Shown: in pieces, positions 1-9,019 of the stretch
Layout of the letters: every line of letters starts with the position of its first letter
Position numbering within the stretch: position 1 is the first letter of the stretch
Source of the DNA: Streptomyces sp. NBC_01298
GTDB taxonomy: Bacteria > Actinomycetota > Actinomycetes > Streptomycetales > Streptomycetaceae
DNA length: 64,000 nt
NCBI RefSeq assembly: GCF_035978755.1
Contig: NZ_CP108414.1
Coordinates: forward strand, 8,432,001 to 8,496,000
Direction: 5' to 3'
Position numbers and translations under genes: made by a program
The notes under the pieces: model-generated
Database searches by the model: none
Told to the model about the DNA's origin: nothing
The model's input: only the letters and a program-made list of their open reading frames with translations

Positions 1-175
1 CCTGTCCCCGCAGAATCGTCCGGCCGTTTCGCGCGTCGCCCACCTCGGAGGTCCAGGGGGAGGGCGCCTCGTCCGCCGTCCTTCCCGCACGACCTTCCCG
101 CGCTTTCCCCGTCTTCCGTCCCGCACCCCGTCTGCGTCATGTCACACAGCACATAGCACTGGAAGAGGAGCGTCC

Positions 176-3100
176 GTGTCCCCCCAGCCCGAGCCGTCCC
201 CCCAGCCTTCACGTGCCCTTCCACCCCAGCAGCCTCCGGCGGCCCCCCGCGCCGCGCGGATCCGGGACGCCGGCCGTGACCTCGTCGTCGCGGTCAGCCC
301 GTTCACGGAGCCCAACCCGCGGATCGTGATCGCCGCCGAACGCGCCGGCTCCCTGGGCCTGCTCGACCTCGGCCGGGACGCCGGGTCCGCGCGGAGCGCC
401 ATGGCCGAGGTCGCACGCCGTCTCGGAGGGGCCCGCTACGGGGTACGGGTACCCGCGGGCTGCCCGATCGGGCCCGAGGACCTGCCGGCCGAGGTGGACA
501 CCGTGCTGCTCGCCGACCCCGCGGGCCACACCCCGGACGCGGTGGCCGGCTGGGCGGCCGCCGCCGGGCGGCCCCGGGTGTGGGCCGAGATCGCCGATCC
601 GGCCGAGGCGGGGGCCGCGGCGGCGTCGCGGGTCGACGCGCTCGTCGCCAAAGGGCACGAGGGAGGCGGCCGGGTGGGCGGGACCACCACCTTCGTGCTC
701 CTCCAACAGTTGCTCGCGGACCCGGGGTTGGGGCTGCCCGTACGGGCCTGCGGCGGGATCGGGCCGCACACCGCGGCCGCTGCCGTCGCGGGCGGAGCCG
801 CCGGGGTGCTGGTCGACGTACAACTGGCCCTCACGCCCGAGGGGGAGGCCGGGCTGCCCGCCGAAGTGGCCGCGGCCGTACGGGCCATGGACGGTTCCGA
901 GACCAAGCTGCTGGAGGGGCACCGGGTGTACGCGCGCCCCGACCTGACCCCGCCGCCGGGCCCGGTCAGCGCCCTGCTGGGGGCCCGGGACCTGCGCACG
1001 CGGCTGCTCCCGGTCGGGCAGGACGGGGCCTCGGCGGCCCGGCTCGCCGCCCGCCACCGGACGACCGGAGGCATCCTCCGGGGCATCCGGTCGGCCGTCG
1101 CGGGACACCTGGCGTCCGTCGTACGGGCCCGGCCGCTGGGGGGCGGCCACGGCCCGGGGCAACCGCTCCCGGTGGCGCAGGGGCCGATGACACGGGTCAG
1201 CGACCAGGCGGCCTTCGCCGAAGCGGTGGCGGCCGGGGGCGGAGTTCCCTATCTCGCGCTCGCGGTCATGGAGGGGCCACAGGTGCGCCGGCTCCTCGCC
1301 GAAACCGCCGAGCGGCTCGGGGAGCGGCCCTGGGGCGTGGGCATGCTCGGCTTCGCCCCGGCCGAACTCCGGGCCGGGCAGCTCGCGGCCGTCGCGGAGG
1401 TGCGCCCGCCGTACGCGATCATCGCGGGCGGCAGCCCTGGACAGGCGGCCCCGCTGGAGGCCGCCGGGACCCGGACCCATCTGCACGTGCCCTCGCCCGG
1501 CCTGCTGGAGCGGTATCTCGCCGAAGGCGCCCGGCGGTTCGTGTTCGAGGGGCTGGAATGCGGGGGCCACGTCGGGCCGCGAGCCTCGTTCCCGCTCTGG
1601 GAGGAGCAGATCGAGCTGCTGCTGTCCTGCCCCGAACCGGCCGCGCTGGACGTGCTGTTCGCGGGCGGGATCCACGACGCCCGCTCCGCGGCGATGGCCG
1701 CCGCCGCGGCAGCCCCGCTGGCCGAGCGGGGTGCGCGCATCGGGGTGCTCATGGGCACCGCCTACCTGTTCACCGAGGAGGCGGTGGCGGCCGGCGCGGT
1801 CCTTCCCGGCTTCCAGCGGGCGGCACTGGAGTGCGCGGACACCGTACTGCTTCACACCGCGCCCGGACACGCCACCCGCTGCGCGGTCACCCCGTACGCG
1901 GACACCTTCGAGGCCACCCGGCAACGGCTCGCGGAGGGCGGCGCCGACCCCCGCGAGGTGTGGGAGGAACTGGAACGGCTCAACCTCGGCAGGCTCCGGA
2001 TCGCCAGCAAGGGGCTGCGACGCGCGGCCGACGGCTCCGCACTGGAGTCCGTGGGGGAAAAACAGCAGGACGCCGAAGGGCTGTTCATGCTCGGCCAGGC
2101 CGCCACCCTGCGCTCCGGCACCACCACGATCTCCGCCCTCCACGCCGAAGTCACCGAGGGCGCGACCGAGTTGCTCGCGCGGCGGGCCCGGGAACTCGCC
2201 GGCGAAACCCCCGGTGAAAGCGCGGCCGGCGCGGCGGAGGCGACGTCCGCCGCCGGCGCCCCGCGGCCCGATCTGCTGGACGTCGCCGTCGTCGGCATGG
2301 CCTGTGCCTACCCCGGCGCACCGGACCTCGCGGCCTACTGGGCGCGGATCCTGGACGGGAGCGACGCCGTGAGCGAGGTCCCGGCCGAACGCTGGGACCC
2401 GGCACTCCACTTCGACCCCGACCCGGCGCGGGCGGGCGAGCGCACCCCGTCCCGCTGGGGAGGCTTCCTCGGGCCGATGCCCTTCGACGCCCTCGCGCAC
2501 GGCATCCCGCCGGCCTCGCTCGCCGGGATCGAGCCGGTGCAGCTCCTGGCCCTGGAGATCTCGGCACGGGCCCTGGCGGACGCCGGGTACGGCAAGGACC
2601 GGGAGTTCGACCGGTCGCGGACCTCCGTCGTCTTCGGCGCCGAGGCCGGCACCGAGCTGGCGGGCGCGTACGGGCTGCGCGCCCTGTACCCCGGATACCT
2701 GGGCGAGCTCCCCGCCGCACTGGACGAACAGCTCCCGCGGCTCACCGAGGACTCCTTCCCCGGGGTCCTCGCCAACGTCATCGCGGGCCGGGTCGCCAAC
2801 CGCCTGGACCTCGGCGGCGCGAACTGCACGGTGGACGCCGCATGCGCCTCCTCGCTGGCCGCACTCGACCTCGCCTGCCGCCAACTGCGCGACGAGGACA
2901 GTGACATGGTGCTGTGCGGGGGCGCCGACCTCCACAACGGCATCAACGACTACCTGCTGTTCTCCTCCGTCCGCGCCCTGTCCCCCGGCGGCCGCTGCCG
3001 GCCCTTCGACGCGGCCGCCGACGGGATCGCCCTCGGGGAGGGGGTGGGGGCGCTCGTACTGAAGCGGCTCGCCGACGCGGAACGGGACGGCGACCGGGTG

Positions 3101-6100
3101 TACGCCGTGATCAAGGCGGTCGGAGCCGCCAGCGACGGACGCTCCCTCGGTCTCACCGCACCCCGGCCGGAGGGGCAGCGCAGGGCCCTCGACCGGGCCT
3201 ACGCACGGGCCGGGATCAGCCCCGGCGAGGTCGGTCTGATCGAGGCGCACGGCACCGGCACCGTGGTCGGCGACACCACCGAACTGGGCGTACTGACCGC
3301 ACTGTTCACCGAGTCGGGGGCGGAGCCCGGAAGCTGCGCTCTGGGCTCGGTGAAATCGCAGATCGGGCACACCAAGTGCGCGGCCGGCCTGGCCGGACTG
3401 ATCAAGGCGGTCCGCGCGGTCCACACGGGCGTACGGCCGCCGACCCTGCACCTCGATACCCCGGTCCCCTCCTGGAACGCGCGGACCAGCCCCTTCTCCT
3501 TCGACACCGTGGCCCGGCCGTGGGCGGTCCCCGCCGAGCGGCGGATCGCCGGAGTGAGCGCCTTCGGCTTCGGCGGCACGAACTACCACGCGGTGCTGAC
3601 CGGTTACGCCGGGGCCGAGGAGCCCCGGCACGGGCTGGAGGAATGGCCGGCGGAGCTGTTCTGCTTCCGCGGCGAGGACCGGCGCGCGGCGGGACGGGCC
3701 ATGGCCCGGCTGGCGGCCCGGCTGGAGGAGAACGACGGGGCCGGCCGCCCGTGGGCGCTGCGGGACCTCGCCGCCGAAGCCGCGGCCGGCGCCGGCGCCG
3801 GCGCGGTACGGGTGGCGGTCGTGGCCGCCGACTTGGACGAGCTGGCGGCCCGGCTGGAACGGGCGCGGGACTTCACCCCGGGCGCGGGGGTCCACGTACG
3901 GGAGGAATCGGCGGAGCCCGGGCAGGTGGCCTTCCTTTTCCCCGGTCAGGGCAGTCAACGACCGCGAATGCTGGGGGAATTGTTCACGGCGTTCCCCCGG
4001 CTGAGGGAACTCCTCGACGAGGCGCCGAGCGCGGTGGTATCCGCCGCGTTCCCTCCCGCCGCCTTCACCGCGCAGGGGCGGGCCGCGCAGCGGGCCGCGG
4101 TCACCGACACCCGGATCGCCCAGCCGGCCCTCGGGCTGGCGGGCTCGGCGGCGCACCTGCTGCTGGGGGAGCTGGGCGTACGGCCGGACTGCGTCGCCGG
4201 GCACTCGTACGGAGAGCTCACGGCGCTGTGGGCGGCGGGGGTCTGGGACCGGGAGAGCCTGCTGCGGCTGAGCGCGCGCCGGGCCGAGGCCATCCTCGGG
4301 GCGGCCGGGACGGAGCCGGGGTCGATGGCGGCGGTGGCGGCCGCGCCGCAGGAGGTGCGGGAGATCGCGGAGCGGGCCGGGTGCGTGGTCGCGAACCACA
4401 ACGCCCCTCGGCAGTGCGTGATTTCAGGGCCGACGGCCGCCGTGACGGAGGCGGTGGCCGCCCTGGGGGAGGCGGGCATGGCGGCGACGCCGCTCCCCGT
4501 CGCCTGCGCGTTCCACAGCGAGGTGGTCGCGGGGGCGGCCACGGCCCTGGCCGAGGAGCTCGCCCGGACGGACCTGTCCGCCGCCACCCTCCCGGTCTGG
4601 TCGAACACCACGGCCGGTCCCTACCCGGCGACGGCCGATGCGGTACGCGAACTGGTGGCCCGTCAGGTCGCCGAGCCGGTCCGGTTCGTGGAGCAGGTGG
4701 AGCACATGTACGCCGCCGGAGTACGGACCTTCGTGGAGGCCGGGCCGGGCCGGGTCCTCTCCGGCCTGGTCGGGCGCATCCTGCACGACCGGCCGCACAC
4801 GGTCGTGCCGCTGGACGTGCCGGGTGAGCACGGGCTGCTCCGCCTGGTCACGGCCCTGGCCGAACTGGCCGCGGCGGGTGTGCCGGTGGCACCGGAGAAC
4901 CTGTTCCGCGGCCGCGCCTCCCGGCTCCCCGAGCGCGCGCCGCGCCGCGCGGGCTGGCTGGTGGACGGCCACCTGGTCCGCACCCGGGACGGCAACCCCG
5001 TCCCCGGCGGCCTCCGCCCGGCCCGCCGGATCCACGTCGAGGTAACCGAAGGAAAGGGAGCCCACCAGATGACACACCCGACGAACGGCACCGCCCCGGA
5101 GGGGGGTTCAGCCCTCCTGGGTACCCGGGCGAAGGCCGGAGCCGGCCCTTCGGGGGCCGGGGTGGGAGTGGGCCTCGACCCCGCGGGGGCGCACGCGAAC
5201 GGTGAGGCCGTCCCGTCCGGGGCGCATGCGTACGTGGGCCCCGGCGCCCTGCCGGGCCACGGGAACGGTTGGCCCGGGAGCCAACCGGCTGGGGCTGGGG
5301 CTGGGGCCGAGGGCGGGCCGCGGGCGGCGGCCGGTGGCCCTGGGGAGGCCGGCTCGGTCGGGAGCGCCGCCCGGGGGGAGGCGCCGCTGACGGCTGGGAG
5401 CGCGGGCGGTGGCTCCGCGAGCCACTGGCAGGGGGTCGCCCCCGGTGGAGGTGGGGACCGGCTGGCGGGTGGGCGACCTGGTGAGGGCGGTTCGGGCGGG
5501 CCCGGTCCGGCGGGGGGACCGCTGGGCGGGCCTGTGGATGCGCCCAACGGCCGGGCCGGGGTTCCGTGGGCCGAGAGGGCTTCGGTCCTCCCCGGGGTCG
5601 GGGTGCTGGTGGCCGGTTCGGCCGTCGGGGGTGGAGACGGCCGGTACCACGGCAGCGTGAACGGCCGCCCTGCCACGGGCCTCCCGATGGCCGCGGGCTC
5701 GCCCGCCGGGGTGGGCGTTCCCTCCGGCCACGTGGCTGCGTACGCCGCACTCGCTCCGGCCGACCGCCGTGAGGAGGCCGTCCTGGAGTATCTCCGCGGG
5801 TCGCGCGAACTCGTACAGGCGCAACGGGACGTCATGATCGGCTACTTGGCGTCGACGGCGACGGCACCGTCCTGGAGCGGCCCGGACCCGGCGCCGCCCG
5901 GGTACCTCGCCGCAACCGGCCCGGCCCGTGCGGTCCAGCCCTCTCACTTCCGTGGCTACAGGGGCCCACAGGGCGAATGGGTGACCTCGGACGGCGATGT
6001 CGGGCAGGGATTCGCGGGCCCGCAGGGTGTGGAGGGTACGCCGGGGACAAACCAGAGCGCAGCTCCGGCCACCCCCTGGGCCGAGCCCCGGCCGGATGGC

Positions 6101-9019
6101 CGAAGCCTGCCCGCGGGCGCCGATGGGGCCTGGTCCGGGGCCTTCGGCGGGGCCCCGGTGGCTGCGTATTCCGGTGCCGGTGCCGGTGCCGGGGGCTCCG
6201 GCCCGTGGCTCACGGACTTCGGCGCCGCGGCTCCGAACGGTGGGGCCGCCGCTTCCGGACCGTCCGGTGGCGGGCAGGCGGGTTCCGGGGTGTTCCCGGG
6301 CGCGGCCTCGCCCGCTCACTGGGCCGGGACGGGCCCGGACGGCCAAGGCCTGCCCGGAGGTACCGGTGGAGCCGGCTCCACCGGCCATGGCACGGACCCG
6401 GCAGCCCCGCTGTACGGCTTCGCGGACTCCGGCGCATGGTCGGCGGCCGCTCAGGCCGGGGCCTCGGCCGCTGGAGTGCCCGGCGGTCCGGGGACGGCGC
6501 CGGGGATGTTCGCGGACGCCGCCTCCGCCCAGGCCCGTGCCGGGTACCGGCCTGACGGCGCAGGCCTTCCGGGCGGCGCGGACGGGCCCTGGTCCGTCGG
6601 GAACGGGACCGCGACCCAGGGATCCGGCGGGCCCGGATCGTGGTCAACAGCCCTGGAGGGGAGGGTGGTTGACGGATTCGCCCCGGGTGTGGGGACGCCC
6701 GGCGGCCTGGCCGTAGGCGCCGGGATGCCGCACGGTGCGGACTTCGGGGGTGGTGTGGCCGCGGGTTCGGGAATGCCCGGTGGCGTGGACGCAGGTCTGG
6801 GGATGCCCGGTGGCGCGGGCCCGGGGGAGGGGGTGTCGGGCGGGCCCGCCTTCGGGGGCGGGGTGCTGGGCGGTGTGCCCGCGGGTGCCGGGATGCCGCA
6901 CGGTGCGGCCTCGGAGGGCGGCATGTCCACTGATGTGGCCACAGGTTCCGGGATGCCGGCCGGTGCGGTCGCCGGTGCTGGGATGCCCGGCGGCGCGGCC
7001 GCAGGCCTCGGGATGCCCGGCGGTGCGGCCCCGGGCGAGGGGCCGGCCGGGGATGGTGGCCCGGGTTTCCGGGAGCCCGGTGGCGCGGCCTCCAGCGCAG
7101 GGGGCCCTGGCGGGGCGGCCCCGGGGGGCGGGGGCCTCGGAGGTGTCGCCCCTGGGGTCGGGTTGCCCGGGAGCGGCGGTCGTGCAGGCGCCGTAGGCGG
7201 TGGGGGCGTGGCCGGTGGGGGGCCGCGGTCCGCCGAGGAGGTGATGGACGTGATCGTGGAGATCGTCCACACCCGGACCGGGTACCCCCGCGACATGCTC
7301 GCTCCCGAACTGGACCTGGAGGCCGACCTCTCCATCGACTCCATCAAGCGGGTCGAGATCATCGGCGCTCTGGCCGACCGGATCGGCCTGCCGCAGGACG
7401 CGGCCGGCTCCGCCGAGGACGCGATCGAGGAACTGTCCCGGATCAAAACCCTGCGCGGCATCGTGGACTGGGTCTCCGGCCACACCGCCCGCCCCGAGCC
7501 CCCGGCCGCCGAAGCGCCGGCCACGGCCCCGCCCGCGCTCGGCCGCCTCCGGGTGGAACCGCAGGTGCTGCCGGCCGCGCCCGGGGACCCGGAGGTCCTG
7601 CGGGGTCTGCGGATCGGGGTCGTCGGGGTCGTCGGGGACGCCGGTGACTTCGGGGAAGCCGGGGACGGCCAGGGCATCGGGGCCGCGGTCACCGGTGCCC
7701 TCCGGGCCCAGGGGGTTGACGTGCGGCAACTGGGCCAGGGGGAAGCCGGGTTCGACGCCCTGATCGACCTCTCCGCCCTGCGGCCGGGCGCGCCGCCCGT
7801 CCTGCCCGAGGCCTTTCCCGGGCTGAGGCTGGCCCTGACCGGTGGTGTGCACCGGCTCCTCCTGGTCACCGCCCGCGGCGAGGCCGCCGGAGCGGGAGTG
7901 CACGGATTCGCCCGCAGCGCCTGCCTCGAATACCCCGGCCGGCTGATCCGTGCCGTGGAGGTCCACTCCAAGGAGGACCCCGAGCGCATCGCGGCGCAGC
8001 TGCTCGCCGAGCTGAGCTGCGCACCGGCCGCGGAGCCGACCGCCCCGTCCGCGGAGGCCACCGCACCCGCCTCCGTCGCCTACACCGCCGACGGCCTACG
8101 GGTCACCCCCCGGCCGGTGCCCGCACCGCTCGCCCCCGGCGACGGGACACCGCCCCTCGACGCGGACTCGGTGGTCCTGCTCACCGGCGGGGCCCGCGGG
8201 ATCACCGCCCGGACCGCCCTGGCGCTGGCCCGGGCCACCGGATGCCACGTAGAGCTGATGGGGCGAACGCCTCAACCACCGCCCGAGGCGGATGAGTTCG
8301 GGCACGCGGCCGACCGGGTCGCCCTGCGCGCCGCGTTGATCGCCACCGGTCTGCGCACCCCCGCGGAGATCGAGGCCGCGGCCTCGCGGATCCTGGCCGA
8401 GCGGGAGGTACGGGCCACCCTGGCGGCCCTCGCGACGGTGGCCGCGTCCGTCGGCTACCACTGCGCGGACGTCACGGACGAGCAGGCGGTACGCGTCGTC
8501 GTGGCCGCCGTACGGGCCCGCCACGGCCGACTGGACGGGATCGTGCACGGAGCCGGGACCCTGAACGACGGGCTGCTCCGCGACAAGCAACCGGCCGCCT
8601 TCGCCGAGGTGTTCGCAACGAAGGTGACCGGCGCACGACACCTCGCCGCCGCGGCGGCCGAGCACGGCGCGGCTCCCGCGCCCCGCTTCCTCGCCCTGTT
8701 CGGCAGCGTCGCGGGCGTGTACGGAAACCGGGGACAGACCGACTACGCCGCCGCCAACGACGCCCTCGACGGCCTCGCGCACCTCTGGGCGGAGAGCTTC
8801 CCCGGCCGGGTGCTGTCCATCGACTGGGGCCCCTGGGCCGCCGAGTCGGGCGGGATGGTCAGCCCCGAACTGGCCCGTGCGTACGGCCGCCGCGGCATTC
8901 CGCTCATCGACCCGGACGCGGGCGGCGCCGCGTTCCTCGCCGAACTCGCGCACGGGACCGACGTACAGGTGGTCCTGATGGCGGCAGAGGGAGACGAGGG
9001 GGGTGAGCGGCGTGCCTGA
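176..9019 (+). CDS. Giant iterative PKS/PUFA-type synthase subunit (FabK/PfaD-like x2-KS-AT-linker-ACP-KR)
   Basis: This is a 2947-residue synthase. Two FabK/nitronate-monooxygenase-like barrels come first, with motifs GHEGGGRVGG near residue 160 and ECGGHVG near 461, followed by PfaD-like sequence to about 690. A ketosynthase spans about 702-1145 with active-site Cys890, His1025 (HGTGT) and His1065. An acyltransferase covers about 1250-1560 (FPGQGSQ; Ser1344 in GHSYGE; CAFH suggests malonyl-CoA). Roughly 700 Gly/Ala/Pro-rich residues follow, broken by one helix-like segment near 1865-1895. The ACP lies at about 2348-2432 (Ser2389 in SIDSIKR) and the ketoreductase at about 2665-2930 (Tyr2857 in YAAAN). 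Start is GTG with GGAAGAGGAG five bases upstream. Ketosynthase and ketoreductase chemistry is secure from the motifs; the reductive role of the barrels is inferred from PfaD. The product is unknown. Confidence 0.93.
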   Translation: MSPQPEPSPQPSRALPPQQPPAAPRAARIRDAGRDLVVAVSPFTEPNPRIVIAAERAGSLGLLDLGRDAGSARSAMAEVARRLGGARYGVRVPAGCPIGPEDLPAEVDTVLLADPAGHTPDAVAGWAAAAGRPRVWAEIADPAEAGAAAASRVDALVAKGHEGGGRVGGTTTFVLLQQLLADPGLGLPVRACGGIGPHTAAAAVAGGAAGVLVDVQLALTPEGEAGLPAEVAAAVRAMDGSETKLLEGHRVYARPDLTPPPGPVSALLGARDLRTRLLPVGQDGASAARLAARHRTTGGILRGIRSAVAGHLASVVRARPLGGGHGPGQPLPVAQGPMTRVSDQAAFAEAVAAGGGVPYLALAVMEGPQVRRLLAETAERLGERPWGVGMLGFAPAELRAGQLAAVAEVRPPYAIIAGGSPGQAAPLEAAGTRTHLHVPSPGLLERYLAEGARRFVFEGLECGGHVGPRASFPLWEEQIELLLSCPEPAALDVLFAGGIHDARSAAMAAAAAAPLAERGARIGVLMGTAYLFTEEAVAAGAVLPGFQRAALECADTVLLHTAPGHATRCAVTPYADTFEATRQRLAEGGADPREVWEELERLNLGRLRIASKGLRRAADGSALESVGEKQQDAEGLFMLGQAATLRSGTTTISALHAEVTEGATELLARRARELAGETPGESAAGAAEATSAAGAPRPDLLDVAVVGMACAYPGAPDLAAYWARILDGSDAVSEVPAERWDPALHFDPDPARAGERTPSRWGGFLGPMPFDALAHGIPPASLAGIEPVQLLALEISARALADAGYGKDREFDRSRTSVVFGAEAGTELAGAYGLRALYPGYLGELPAALDEQLPRLTEDSFPGVLANVIAGRVANRLDLGGANCTVDAACASSLAALDLACRQLRDEDSDMVLCGGADLHNGINDYLLFSSVRALSPGGRCRPFDAAADGIALGEGVGALVLKRLADAERDGDRVYAVIKAVGAASDGRSLGLTAPRPEGQRRALDRAYARAGISPGEVGLIEAHGTGTVVGDTTELGVLTALFTESGAEPGSCALGSVKSQIGHTKCAAGLAGLIKAVRAVHTGVRPPTLHLDTPVPSWNARTSPFSFDTVARPWAVPAERRIAGVSAFGFGGTNYHAVLTGYAGAEEPRHGLEEWPAELFCFRGEDRRAAGRAMARLAARLEENDGAGRPWALRDLAAEAAAGAGAGAVRVAVVAADLDELAARLERARDFTPGAGVHVREESAEPGQVAFLFPGQGSQRPRMLGELFTAFPRLRELLDEAPSAVVSAAFPPAAFTAQGRAAQRAAVTDTRIAQPALGLAGSAAHLLLGELGVRPDCVAGHSYGELTALWAAGVWDRESLLRLSARRAEAILGAAGTEPGSMAAVAAAPQEVREIAERAGCVVANHNAPRQCVISGPTAAVTEAVAALGEAGMAATPLPVACAFHSEVVAGAATALAEELARTDLSAATLPVWSNTTAGPYPATADAVRELVARQVAEPVRFVEQVEHMYAAGVRTFVEAGPGRVLSGLVGRILHDRPHTVVPLDVPGEHGLLRLVTALAELAAAGVPVAPENLFRGRASRLPERAPRRAGWLVDGHLVRTRDGNPVPGGLRPARRIHVEVTEGKGAHQMTHPTNGTAPEGGSALLGTRAKAGAGPSGAGVGVGLDPAGAHANGEAVPSGAHAYVGPGALPGHGNGWPGSQPAGAGAGAEGGPRAAAGGPGEAGSVGSAARGEAPLTAGSAGGGSASHWQGVAPGGGGDRLAGGRPGEGGSGGPGPAGGPLGGPVDAPNGRAGVPWAERASVLPGVGVLVAGSAVGGGDGRYHGSVNGRPATGLPMAAGSPAGVGVPSGHVAAYAALAPADRREEAVLEYLRGSRELVQAQRDVMIGYLASTATAPSWSGPDPAPPGYLAATGPARAVQPSHFRGYRGPQGEWVTSDGDVGQGFAGPQGVEGTPGTNQSAAPATPWAEPRPDGRSLPAGADGAWSGAFGGAPVAAYSGAGAGAGGSGPWLTDFGAAAPNGGAAASGPSGGGQAGSGVFPGAASPAHWAGTGPDGQGLPGGTGGAGSTGHGTDPAAPLYGFADSGAWSAAAQAGASAAGVPGGPGTAPGMFADAASAQARAGYRPDGAGLPGGADGPWSVGNGTATQGSGGPGSWSTALEGRVVDGFAPGVGTPGGLAVGAGMPHGADFGGGVAAGSGMPGGVDAGLGMPGGAGPGEGVSGGPAFGGGVLGGVPAGAGMPHGAASEGGMSTDVATGSGMPAGAVAGAGMPGGAAAGLGMPGGAAPGEGPAGDGGPGFREPGGAASSAGGPGGAAPGGGGLGGVAPGVGLPGSGGRAGAVGGGGVAGGGPRSAEEVMDVIVEIVHTRTGYPRDMLAPELDLEADLSIDSIKRVEIIGALADRIGLPQDAAGSAEDAIEELSRIKTLRGIVDWVSGHTARPEPPAAEAPATAPPALGRLRVEPQVLPAAPGDPEVLRGLRIGVVGVVGDAGDFGEAGDGQGIGAAVTGALRAQGVDVRQLGQGEAGFDALIDLSALRPGAPPVLPEAFPGLRLALTGGVHRLLLVTARGEAAGAGVHGFARSACLEYPGRLIRAVEVHSKEDPERIAAQLLAELSCAPAAEPTAPSAEATAPASVAYTADGLRVTPRPVPAPLAPGDGTPPLDADSVVLLTGGARGITARTALALARATGCHVELMGRTPQPPPEADEFGHAADRVALRAALIATGLRTPAEIEAAASRILAEREVRATLAALATVAASVGYHCADVTDEQAVRVVVAAVRARHGRLDGIVHGAGTLNDGLLRDKQPAAFAEVFATKVTGARHLAAAAAEHGAAPAPRFLALFGSVAGVYGNRGQTDYAAANDALDGLAHLWAESFPGRVLSIDWGPWAAESGGMVSPELARAYGRRGIPLIDPDAGGAAFLAELAHGTDVQVVLMAAEGDEGGERRA
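6715..7060 (+). repeat. GMPGG-coding repeat in the synthase linker
   Basis: Seven or more copies of a gggatgcccggyggygcg-like unit, spaced irregularly (about 20-80 bases), encode GMPGG or GMPHG within the disordered linker of the first synthase subunit. Confidence 0.8.

Noticed and set aside
209..4399. 1396-residue open frame on the minus strand opposite the first synthase gene
   Set aside because: Antisense shadow typical of GC-rich coding DNA; Gly/Arg/Pro/His-biased, no start signal and no domain, while the plus strand has clear KS/AT motifs.
5100..7215. A separate PE_PGRS-like or collagen-like gene within the synthase linker
   Set aside because: The frame is continuous with the AT upstream and the ACP downstream, with no internal stop or ribosome-binding site.
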